22,881 nt of DNA. Source: Desulfocicer vacuolatum DSM 3385 (GTDB lineage Bacteria; Desulfobacterota; Desulfobacteria; Desulfobacterales; SURF-7). The notes beneath the pieces were generated by a model. The model was not told where the DNA came from, ran no database searches, and saw only the letters and a list, made by a program, of their open reading frames with translations. The DNA lies in contig CAMBQS010000008.1 of assembly GCA_945870015.1 (NCBI GenBank), forward strand, positions 1-22,881. The letters run 5' to 3'. Positions 16,378 to 22,881 of this stretch are shown here, in pieces. Both the position numbers and the translations under genes were made by a program. Within the stretch, counting starts at the first letter, position 1, and every line of letters begins with the position of its first letter.

Positions 16378-16417
16378 GATTCATCTCCTTTTTTGAGGTT
16401 TATTGATTTTATTCGTA

Positions 16418-16507
16418 ATACATGATTATTTTTCACTTCACAACCTGAATTTTAAAAGGTAATCCATCATTGACAAATCCAGGGAAATGTCATTAGTAAT
16501 CATGTAT
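16418..16507. repeat. 11-bp inverted repeat in the MaoC / HdrD-like divergent promoter region
   Basis: ATACATGATTA (16418-16428) and its exact reverse complement TAATCATGTAT (16497-16507) lie 40 bp upstream of MaoC and 55 bp upstream of the second HdrD-like gene. A TTGACA (16470-16475) lies between them with TTAGTA 17 bp on. The arms could be two operator copies in opposite orientation serving both genes. Confidence 0.4.
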
Positions 16508-16562
16508 ATTCTTATTACGGTTTTGTCTGGAAAATCACTATTGAAAAGATGAGGATAAACAA

Positions 16563-17561
16563 ATGTTTAAACTTGAACAGTGTATTCTCTGCGGAGAATG
16601 TCTCTTGCAGTGCCAATGGATGGATGTTGATCTGGATCAGGCGGTAAAATGGAAAAAACTGATGAATTCCGGTCAGCACGCTCCGGCACTTGACAGGTGT
16701 ATCACCTGTTATGGCTGCAATGAGATTTGTCCCCAGAAAGCGAACCCGTTTGATCTGATAGCAGAATTGCAGGAAAAATTTTGCAGGTTTTTTCCCGAAG
16801 AATCGATCGCCGCTACAGAACAAAAGTATACATTTTCAGGTGAATTACGCGATATCCCTCAAGTGGATCGGGTGATGACGACCTGCGTGTTCGGTAAAGA
16901 CGAAGCAGCGTTGATTCAGGGGGAGCTATACAATCTGCCGAAAGTGGGCGGCAAGCCTTATTTCTGCTGGTTACTGTTCAGCCACATGGGGGTTGAAAGC
17001 ATTCAAAGAAAGCATGCCGGGGATCTGGTTTCCAACCTGGCAAAAACAGGTGCCAAAGAAGTTGTCTGCTTTCATGATGATTGCTATGCCATGCTGGCCC
17101 GGCTTGCTCCGGAATACGGAATTGATGTCCCGTTCCGGCCTGTTCATCTTGCTGAATACCTGGTCGAGTATGTCAAAAAGAATGCAGACCGGATCAAACC
17201 AATCAACCTTGACATCTCTTACCAAAGGCCCTGTGCTTCGAGACACACCCCGGAAAAGGAACATTTTATTGATGAGTTGTTTGAACTTGTCGGGGTTCGT
17301 CGGGTAAAACGGGTTTATGATCGTGAAAAGGCTCTTTGTTGTGCTGCCGTAAAACAACTGCTTGGTATGGGAGATCCGGCTGAAGATCAGGAAAAAAATA
17401 TCCTGGACGCCAAGAAGTCAGGAGCGCAGGCAATGGTGTATCTTTGCCCCATGTGCCGTAATAACCTTTTTGTTGCTGCGCAGAAAAACAAGTTGCCTTT
17501 TATCTTTATCGGGGATCTTGTCCGGATGGCACTCGGAGAGCTGAGTTTGAATATTGGATAA
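16563..17561 (+). CDS. Second HdrD-like iron-sulfur protein (HdrC + two divergent CCG domains)
   Basis: Protein of 332 residues. N-terminal ferredoxin-type clusters C7-C17 (CILCGECLLQC) and C46-C56 (CITCYGCNEICP). Then a first CCG-like domain (TTCVFG, FCWLLF, CFHDDCYAML) and a second one (QRPCASRHTPE, LCCAAVKQ, LCPMCRNNL). Unlike the selenoprotein it keeps cysteines in both halves and has no in-frame UGA. Glycine of the CCG motif is replaced (CCAA), so cluster geometry may differ. It is probably a cytoplasmic electron-transfer or disulfide-reducing subunit. It stands alone as a transcription unit, ending 11 nt from the convergent cyclic-nucleotide protein. It may be an alternative partner for the HdrA/QmoB-like pair (inference). 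Confidence 0.88.
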   Translation: MFKLEQCILCGECLLQCQWMDVDLDQAVKWKKLMNSGQHAPALDRCITCYGCNEICPQKANPFDLIAELQEKFCRFFPEESIAATEQKYTFSGELRDIPQVDRVMTTCVFGKDEAALIQGELYNLPKVGGKPYFCWLLFSHMGVESIQRKHAGDLVSNLAKTGAKEVVCFHDDCYAMLARLAPEYGIDVPFRPVHLAEYLVEYVKKNADRIKPINLDISYQRPCASRHTPEKEHFIDELFELVGVRRVKRVYDREKALCCAAVKQLLGMGDPAEDQEKNILDAKKSGAQAMVYLCPMCRNNLFVAAQKNKLPFIFIGDLVRMALGELSLNIG

Positions 17562-17572
17562 AGAATATCCAT

Positions 17573-18088
17573 TTAGATCTCAATTTTTTCATCTATGATT
17601 TTTTGCAGACGGTTGATTTCTCCTTTTGCTTTCACAAGTTCATCATCTGTTTTGTTGAGACGGTCTGCAAGTAATCCGGATATGCCTCGATAAAGGATAT
17701 AGAAAAAGGCTATTTTATCCTGTCCGGATAACCGCTTGATATATTCACTGTCCATGGTGAGACACATGGTGTCTTCAATAGCATATACCGATGCAGAACG
17801 GTCTGTATTCCGGATGAAACCCATTTCACCGAACAGGTCACCTCTGTGCTTTAAAATGGAAATAGTTTCCTTGTTTTTGGTTATTCGCACACTTCCGGTA
17901 ACCAGGAAAAAAATTCTTGAATCTGTTTCACCCTCCTGAATAATAATCTCGGATGGTTTGTATTGCCTGATCTTGCTGGCCTTCAGAAGACCTTCCAGGT
18001 CTTTGACTTCAAACTCCTTTAAAATCGGAATCGACAGAAGTTTCGCCAAATTTTCCTTGTTTGCTTTCAGATACTTGGATTCTTGCAT
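17573..18088 (-). CDS. Cyclic-nucleotide-binding domain protein without DNA-binding domain
   Basis: Protein of 171 residues. Residues about 20-130 form a CRP-type cNMP-binding barrel: IIIQEGETDSRIFFLVTGSV, GDLFGEMGF and the phosphate-cassette-like TDRSASVYAIEDT. The C-terminus (about 145-171) is a short coiled coil (DDELVKAKGEINRLQKIIDE) instead of the helix-turn-helix of CRP/FNR proteins, so it should not bind DNA. It may act as a dimeric sensor on another protein. AAGGAG precedes ATG 18088. It lies downstream of the epimerase gene on the same strand but behind a strong hairpin, so it may be separately transcribed. Confidence 0.85.
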   Translation of the reverse strand: MQESKYLKANKENLAKLLSIPILKEFEVKDLEGLLKASKIRQYKPSEIIIQEGETDSRIFFLVTGSVRITKNKETISILKHRGDLFGEMGFIRNTDRSASVYAIEDTMCLTMDSEYIKRLSGQDKIAFFYILYRGISGLLADRLNKTDDELVKAKGEINRLQKIIDEKIEI

Positions 18089-18162
18089 TTCAGGCTCCTT
18101 TTACGGATACTATTGAAGCGGGATTAATACGCGAACCAGAGTGTACTGAAACATATTTAAAG

Positions 18163-18187
18163 TGATCTTCTGATAAGAAGAAGATCA
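18163..18187 (-). terminator. Hairpin between the epimerase and cNMP-protein genes (possible terminator)
   Basis: TGATCTTCT (18163-18171) and AGAAGATCA (18179-18187) make a perfect 9-bp stem with a 7-nt loop just after the stop of the epimerase gene. In the leftward direction it is followed by CTTTAAAT rather than a long T-run, so termination would be partial. Confidence 0.45.
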
Positions 18188-18200
18188 AATCATATTATCT

Positions 18201-19199
18201 TTATTTTTTTAAATACCCATTTTCCCGAAACCATTGGATGGATTTTTCAATTGAGGTTTCAACGGGCGAAAGTTCAAGTCCCAGTTCGGTTTTCGCTTTT
18301 GTGACATCAAAAAAGAGATATTGGGAAGTATAGTGTATCTCGACAGGTGTCGACAGCGGCGGTTTATGGCTTATGTAATCAGACCATAACTTGAGAACCG
18401 ATGTTCCGGCTTTCAGCACGGCTACCGGAAGTCCGGGCAACATTCTATCAGGAAAGCCGGCAATCCTGTTCACGGTTCGGATAAATTCGCCCATGGTGAG
18501 ATTTTTATTCCCAAGTATATACAGTTCACCGGTTTTCCCCTTTTTTGCAGCCAGGAGGTGACCCCTTGCCACATCATTTACATCAACAATATTGATACCC
18601 CCTCTGTATTGAAATCGTGCAAGGCCGGAGATCACATCGAGGATACTTTTTCCAGTGGGTGTCGGGGCGATGTCGTTTTCTCCAAAAGGGAAACATGGGT
18701 TTACGACAACCAGATCCAGACCGTTTTTGGCAAAACCCAGGGCTTCCTGCTGAGAGAGATATTTGGTGAGAACATAGTGATTCCCAAGATCATATTGATT
18801 AAACGGGGTCTTTTCATTGCTCAACTGTTTTCCGGGAGAGGTGCCGATAGCCGCAATGGAACTTGTATAAACGACTCTTTGTGTACCAGCCTTCAGGGCT
18901 GCCCAGAGAACATTTCGTGAACCCTGGATGTTTACCTCATAGATTGTACTCCAGTCCTTCATCCAGATTGAATATATGGCAGCCAGATGGAAAACAGTAT
19001 CCACTCCATTAACTGCTTTTTCAACTGCATTTTGATTCAGAATGTCAGCCTGAACTGTTTCAATTTCAAGACCGGACAGGTTCGTCAGCGGTTCTCCGGG
19101 GCGAACCATCGCTCGAACTTCGATATTTTCTTTCAGAAGTTCCCGAACAACATGTGATCCGATAAAACCAGCAGCTCCGGTAACCAGTGCTTTTTTCAT
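18201..19199 (-). CDS. NAD-dependent epimerase/reductase, HpnA/dihydroflavonol-reductase-like (extended SDR)
   Basis: Extended short-chain dehydrogenase of 332 residues. Nucleotide-binding ALVTGAAGFIGSHVVRELL at the N-terminus, then VDTVFHLAA, YTSSIAAIG and the catalytic YVLTK (YxxxK). The pattern resembles hopanoid-associated sugar epimerase HpnA and dihydroflavonol-4-reductase-like enzymes; the substrate (nucleotide sugar, sterol-like or ketone) cannot be decided. No other hopanoid gene is in the window. Start: a TTG at 19205 is in frame, but AAGGAG is only about 1 nt from it. ATG 19199 has a proper 7-nt spacing and is preferred. It is 101 nt downstream of the HD-GYP gene on the same strand. 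Confidence 0.87.
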   Translation of the reverse strand: MKKALVTGAAGFIGSHVVRELLKENIEVRAMVRPGEPLTNLSGLEIETVQADILNQNAVEKAVNGVDTVFHLAAIYSIWMKDWSTIYEVNIQGSRNVLWAALKAGTQRVVYTSSIAAIGTSPGKQLSNEKTPFNQYDLGNHYVLTKYLSQQEALGFAKNGLDLVVVNPCFPFGENDIAPTPTGKSILDVISGLARFQYRGGINIVDVNDVARGHLLAAKKGKTGELYILGNKNLTMGEFIRTVNRIAGFPDRMLPGLPVAVLKAGTSVLKLWSDYISHKPPLSTPVEIHYTSQYLFFDVTKAKTELGLELSPVETSIEKSIQWFRENGYLKK

Positions 19200-19300
19200 A
19201 TTCAAGCTCCTTGTGTGGGTCTATTTTGGTAATTGATTTTTTTTGATTAAAACAATTTTATCATTGGTTCAAGTCATTTCATGCCAAACATCTGTCCAAT

Positions 19301-20227
19301 TCATGATATGATCTTGCCATACAGATTTTTTCCCGGAATCTCCCCTCTGGTTTCTTTTGAAATGCTGCAATCTTGAAAATGAGGCTGTGTTTTTCGATTT
19401 TTCGCAATCAAGGCTTTTACCACATCCCAACTCAGTTTGTTCTGCTCAGCCATATGCGTGATTTCTTCAAGGGCAGAACGGTTGTCAAATGACATGGGGC
19501 GATATGGCCGCGGTGATACGAGCGCATCATATATGTCACAGGCAACCACGATTTCAACCATAGGATTGTCCAGAAAAATTCCCAGAGGATATCCTGATCC
19601 ATCCCTGCGTTCATGGTGTTGCAAAGCGACGAGCCCGGGGAAATGGCTGGATTCTTGAAAGTAATATGTCAGCAGAACGAACCCGGCTATGGAGTGGTGT
19701 TGTAGATAGGATTTCTCTTTTACAGACAGAGGGGTGTCTTTGGTCAATATAGACAAGGGGACAGATAGTTTTCCAAAATCATGAGTGGGTCCGGCAATAG
19801 AGGCTTCAATTATTTTATTTTTATCCTTGATTAAATCCATGGCGAGTAGTGTGGAAAGTGTGAATACAAGCAGGATATGACGATACGTGTAATATTCATG
19901 AATTTTGAAATATTCCAGATAAGAGATAATCGGCGCCGGGATTTCGATGCCGGTAATGATTTCCAGCATGCTTTTTACGGATTTGTCATCGGAAAAAATG
20001 ACACTGTAATGAGCGGAAGTCTTAATGATATTAAAAAAATCATCCATCAATGTATCATGCAGCATAATACGGATTAACGGATATTTATCATTATTCTTAT
20101 TGTTGGCGCGAAGAGAATTAATGATATCTTGATCCAGCCTGGCTCCGGCCGGCACGAGCAGTTTTTTGCTGATGGTGTGGACTGGATATTCAAGGCGTAT
20201 ATTTGCAAGGTTCAGTTCTTTTTGCAT
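19301..20227 (-). CDS. HD-GYP domain phosphodiesterase
   Basis: Protein of 308 residues. The C-terminal two thirds are an HD-GYP domain: upstream His in YRHILL, the HD pair in THDFGKLSVP, HHSIAGFVLL, the HHERRDGSGYP motif with intact GYP, and ACDIYDALVSPRPYRP. Metal ligands all look present, so c-di-GMP hydrolysis is likely (family knowledge). The first ~100 residues (PVHTISKKLLVPAGARLDQD) resemble the N-terminal segment of response-regulator-free HD-GYP proteins and contain no receiver Asp or membrane helix. No clear Shine-Dalgarno is seen before ATG 20227, but a promoter-like TTGACA lies upstream. Confidence 0.9.
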   Translation of the reverse strand: MQKELNLANIRLEYPVHTISKKLLVPAGARLDQDIINSLRANNKNNDKYPLIRIMLHDTLMDDFFNIIKTSAHYSVIFSDDKSVKSMLEIITGIEIPAPIISYLEYFKIHEYYTYRHILLVFTLSTLLAMDLIKDKNKIIEASIAGPTHDFGKLSVPLSILTKDTPLSVKEKSYLQHHSIAGFVLLTYYFQESSHFPGLVALQHHERRDGSGYPLGIFLDNPMVEIVVACDIYDALVSPRPYRPMSFDNRSALEEITHMAEQNKLSWDVVKALIAKNRKTQPHFQDCSISKETRGEIPGKNLYGKIIS

Positions 20228-20296
20228 AGGTTCACAGCCATTCTGTTTTCCATCTTCCTGGAATGTTTATGCTGGTTAAAGTTTTATATAAATAAG

Positions 20297-20325
20297 GCAA
20301 TATGCTAACGTAACCTTTCTGTCAA
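20297..20325 (-). promoter_or_regulatory. Promoter of the HD-GYP gene
   Basis: On the minus strand TTGACA (20325-20320), 17 bp, TATTGC (20302-20297). It predicts a leader of about 60 nt and may also drive the epimerase gene. Confidence 0.45.
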
Positions 20326-20343
20326 TGAAATCTACTTGCAGCG

Positions 20344-21975
20344 TCAACACCGGAGAACCTCTCCGGCCCTTACATTCTTTTGATATTCTCCGTTTTTCAC
20401 AACCTGGATACCATTGATGATCACATGGGTGATCCCCTTGGGCCGGCCGGCCGGATTATGATCTTCTGCCGGTGTTTCATCAATGGTTGTTGGATCAAAA
20501 ATGACCAGATCCGCTTTTTTGCCGGCAGACAACACGCCCCGGTCCTGGATGCCAAACCGCTCAGCCGAAGCGGATGTCATCCGTTGGATTGCATTTTCCA
20601 TGGAGAACAGTTTGCGTTTCCGGACGTATTCTCCCAGTATTCTGGGAAAGGTTCCCAGCCCGGCTGGGTTGGGATATCCGCCGAACCGGGTGAGTGCATC
20701 GGTTTCAAAAAGGCACAGATCATGTTTTAAAACATTTTCCAGCACGGTTTCCTGACCAGGCTCACCACTATATGAATGAAACAGGACAACTGTCTGCCCG
20801 TTGCTTTCCTGGCTCAGTTTTAGCACGGTTTCAAAAGGAGAAAGCCCCCATTTCCGTGCAATATCAATGATCCGGTATCCATTCAGTTCCTGCCATTTTT
20901 CAACCCCTGCATCCATTATCTGAAAATCCTGGTACGAAAACCCAACGAGTTTGAATCCCAGCAGCAGCTCTGCCCTGAGCAGGATTCTGTTCCATCTGTT
21001 CTGATAGGCATTCGGGAGTTTGCTGAGAAACCAGGAGGGGAGAAACGCATTGATGGTGGTATTGCCGAAGGTATAGGGAAATGCATCAAACCGGATATCC
21101 ATGCCGCGGGCTTTTTCATTTTCAATGATTTGGATGCAGCTGTCAGCCGTGGACCAGGTGTTTCGTCCTACAAAAATGAGATGTGACAACTGAAGCCTGA
21201 CTCCGGTGTTACGGGCAATCTGGATGATTTCTGTAAGGGCACGGATATTGTGCGGTTTCAGATAGGTTGGTGGATAGGTCGGCGAAATTCGGCTCAATGC
21301 TTTCATATGCACGGTTACTGGTTTATCCGCAGACGCGGCTGCCCGGCAAAACGCTTCCAGTTCATTCATTGACGAATACATTCCCGGCTCATATCCCAGA
21401 CCGAAACTTAAAGCGCAGGCCCCTTGTTCAAAAGATTGGGCAAGGGATTTCAGGCATTCATTCAGTTGATCTTTGGACAAAGACTTCTGATGCAATTCCG
21501 CCTGTCCCAGCCGCAGGGATGCGTGTCCCACCTGATGAGCTGTGTTCACGATCGGGCGGGCTTTTTCAACTTGATTCAGGTATTCCGAAAAAGAGTTCCA
21601 GCCGTAATCAAGCGGGCGGTCATTCATGAGTGTAAAATGAGACGAGTTTAAAAGCTGCCGCATGTTTTCAGTAATGGGAGCCGGTGAAAAACCGCAGTTG
21701 CCTCCGATGATCGTTGTAATCCCTTGCTCCGGCAAACATTTTGTGGCCAGATCATGATCCTCGCAGGGAAGAACCCAGTCTGAGTGAGAGTGCATGTCAA
21801 TAAATCCGGGGGCGATCACTTTCCCCGTTGCATCGATCACTTCATCGGCTTCCGGTAGATGTCCGTTTTCCAGAATGGATTTGATCTGAGTGCCATGAAG
21901 CAACACATGGCCTGAAAATATTTTCTTGCCGGTGCCATCAATGATCCGGCCATTTTTCAATAGCAAGGTTTTCAT
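20344..21975 (-). CDS. N-acyl-D-amino-acid deacylase-like amidohydrolase
   Basis: Protein of 543 residues of the amidohydrolase superfamily, D-aminoacylase branch (usual length about 480-550). Seen: N-terminal beta-sandwich LLLKNGRIIDGTGKKIFSG, metal site PGFIDMHSHSD, the branch signature GGNCGFSPAP with its metal-binding Cys, histidines in VTVHMKAL and LQLSHLIF, the Asp in LFETDALTRFGGYP, and the closing KADLVIFDPTTIDE. The lysine often seen after SHL is Ile here, so activity or substrate may differ from characterised D-aminoacylases. Its ATG overlaps the stop of the upstream flavoprotein gene (ATGA), with GGAGG 7 nt before it, so the two are translationally coupled. Secretion signal absent; cytoplasmic. 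Confidence 0.9.
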   Translation of the reverse strand: MKTLLLKNGRIIDGTGKKIFSGHVLLHGTQIKSILENGHLPEADEVIDATGKVIAPGFIDMHSHSDWVLPCEDHDLATKCLPEQGITTIIGGNCGFSPAPITENMRQLLNSSHFTLMNDRPLDYGWNSFSEYLNQVEKARPIVNTAHQVGHASLRLGQAELHQKSLSKDQLNECLKSLAQSFEQGACALSFGLGYEPGMYSSMNELEAFCRAAASADKPVTVHMKALSRISPTYPPTYLKPHNIRALTEIIQIARNTGVRLQLSHLIFVGRNTWSTADSCIQIIENEKARGMDIRFDAFPYTFGNTTINAFLPSWFLSKLPNAYQNRWNRILLRAELLLGFKLVGFSYQDFQIMDAGVEKWQELNGYRIIDIARKWGLSPFETVLKLSQESNGQTVVLFHSYSGEPGQETVLENVLKHDLCLFETDALTRFGGYPNPAGLGTFPRILGEYVRKRKLFSMENAIQRMTSASAERFGIQDRGVLSAGKKADLVIFDPTTIDETPAEDHNPAGRPKGITHVIINGIQVVKNGEYQKNVRAGEVLRC

Positions 21976-22881
21976 GATCTTCCTCCGTATTCCGGTAGTC
22001 CGTTATAGTAGCATGCAATGGGGATATGATTTGCAATTGCTCCGAGGCATCGGTTGCAGTTTTTGCAGGAAACTTTTTCGATTTCGCTTTTTTGGATTTT
22101 TTTTACCAGAAATGGTTCCCGAACAAAAGGGCGGCACATCTGGATAAAATCCGAATCCTTGTTTTCGATCAGCTTTTCCATGGTGCGGACATCCCGGATG
22201 CCGCCGACCAGGAACAACGGGAGCTCTGCGGTTATCTTTCGGATACTGCGGGCTGCTTCCAGGTTCCATGGGCCTTTTAACAGATATTTACCTTCCATTC
22301 TTTTCATCACGATCCATGCGGCCGGCCTTTTCCACCAGGCCAGAGAGCGGACCAGCTCTTTGATCGGCACATCACCATGCCACATGGTCATGTGGGCATA
22401 CAAAACGTTGCCGGAGGCGATTTCAAGACCGTCCACACCCAGTTCAGCAAGCCATTTTGCATGTTTTTTCGCTGTTTCCAGTGTGACACCCGGCCCTGGT
22501 GTCTTGTCATCCGTGCTGATTTTCACTACCAGAGGCATTCCCTGAGGCAGGTTTTTTTTGACGGCGATTACAACTTCCTTTAAAAAACGGAACCGGTTTT
22601 CGTCGGATCCGCCCCATTCGTCTTTCCGGTGATTATGATAAGGAGACAGAAACTGGTTGGGAAGATATCCGGCAGCAGCACTGATATTGATTCCATCAGC
22701 GTTGGCTGAAACAGCGCGCTTGGCGGATTTTCCATATGACTCGATTACTTCCTTTATATCAGATGCGCTCATTTCACGGGGTCTTACCAGATAGGTCGGG
22801 TCGATATGAACACTTGAAGGCCCCATGGGCTTCCGGCCGGTATATTCCGGTATGGTCTGCCTTCCTGCATGAACGAGCTGA
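21972..22881 (-). CDS. Old Yellow Enzyme-type NADH:flavin oxidoreductase with Fe-S motif (partial, N-terminus beyond window)
   Basis: The frame is open to the right edge and reads family sequence there (QLVHAGRQTIPEYTGRKP), so the ATG at 22826 is internal and the gene is cut. Seen: FMN-barrel OYE motifs NQFLSPYHNHRKDEWGGSDE, then ENRFRFL, the late-barrel LVGGIRD and QMCRPFVREP. A C-terminal CKNCNRCLGAI with a later Cys (IACYYN) resembles the 4Fe-4S site of 2,4-dienoyl-CoA reductases. The substrate-binding His pair expected just before GYL (HxxH or HxxN) reads SAAA, so classical enone reduction is doubtful. It is the first visible gene of a coupled pair with the amidohydrolase. Substrate unknown. 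Confidence 0.9.
   Translation of the reverse strand, partial: QLVHAGRQTIPEYTGRKPMGPSSVHIDPTYLVRPREMSASDIKEVIESYGKSAKRAVSANADGINISAAAGYLPNQFLSPYHNHRKDEWGGSDENRFRFLKEVVIAVKKNLPQGMPLVVKISTDDKTPGPGVTLETAKKHAKWLAELGVDGLEIASGNVLYAHMTMWHGDVPIKELVRSLAWWKRPAAWIVMKRMEGKYLLKGPWNLEAARSIRKITAELPLFLVGGIRDVRTMEKLIENKDSDFIQMCRPFVREPFLVKKIQKSEIEKVSCKNCNRCLGAIANHIPIACYYNGLPEYGGRS

Noticed and set aside
17556..17570. GGATA/TATCC hairpin after the second HdrD-like gene as terminator
   Set aside because: Only a 5-bp AT-rich stem; too weak to support.

Overview
The window looks like a chromosomal segment of a strictly anaerobic, Gram-negative, probably sulfate-reducing or syntrophic bacterium of the Desulfobacterota (Desulfobacterales-like). 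This is inferred from the gene content: a NuoG-type formate dehydrogenase, HdrA/QmoB/HdrD-type iron-sulfur flavoproteins, a MaoC hydratase and in-frame selenocysteine codons. No rRNA, tRNA, CRISPR array or insertion sequence was seen.

Layout. 1-1309 (-): 5' part of a selenocysteine formate dehydrogenase alpha subunit, cut by the left edge. 1584-3203 (-): ABC-F ATPase. 3456-4523 (+): winged-helix/4Fe-4S protein whose promoter is bracketed by two matching palindromes. 4764-9010 (+): operon of a BmrC/BmrD-like heterodimeric ABC exporter plus a small exported protein, behind a near-consensus promoter. 9107-10587 (-): an unknown 140-residue protein translationally coupled to an RNase Z-like hydrolase. 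10750-11484 (-): MerR-type regulator, divergent from the next block. 11968-15866 (+): three-gene Hdr/Qmo-like operon (HdrA-like, QmoB-like, HdrD-like). 15913-16377 (-): MaoC hydratase. 16563-17561 (+): a second HdrD-like protein. 17573-20227 (-): cyclic-nucleotide-binding protein, NAD-dependent epimerase/reductase, HD-GYP phosphodiesterase. 20344-22881 (-): N-acyl-D-amino-acid deacylase-like amidohydrolase overlapping an Old Yellow Enzyme-type flavoprotein cut by the right edge.

The most notable point is that the HdrD-like gene is not two ORFs. Its 'stop' at 15348-15350 is a UGA in the motif PE-U-GHAY. The frame stays open and family-like on both sides, and a hairpin with a GGUC loop follows at SECIS distance. 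The same logic applies to the formate dehydrogenase, whose UGA at 271-269 is followed by a textbook SECIS hairpin. In the HdrD-like protein the selenocysteine replaces the one remaining thiol of an otherwise cysteine-less first CCG domain. The operon probably makes a soluble, selenium-dependent electron-transfer or bifurcating complex, possibly controlled by the divergent MerR protein. Partner and substrate cannot be read from the sequence.
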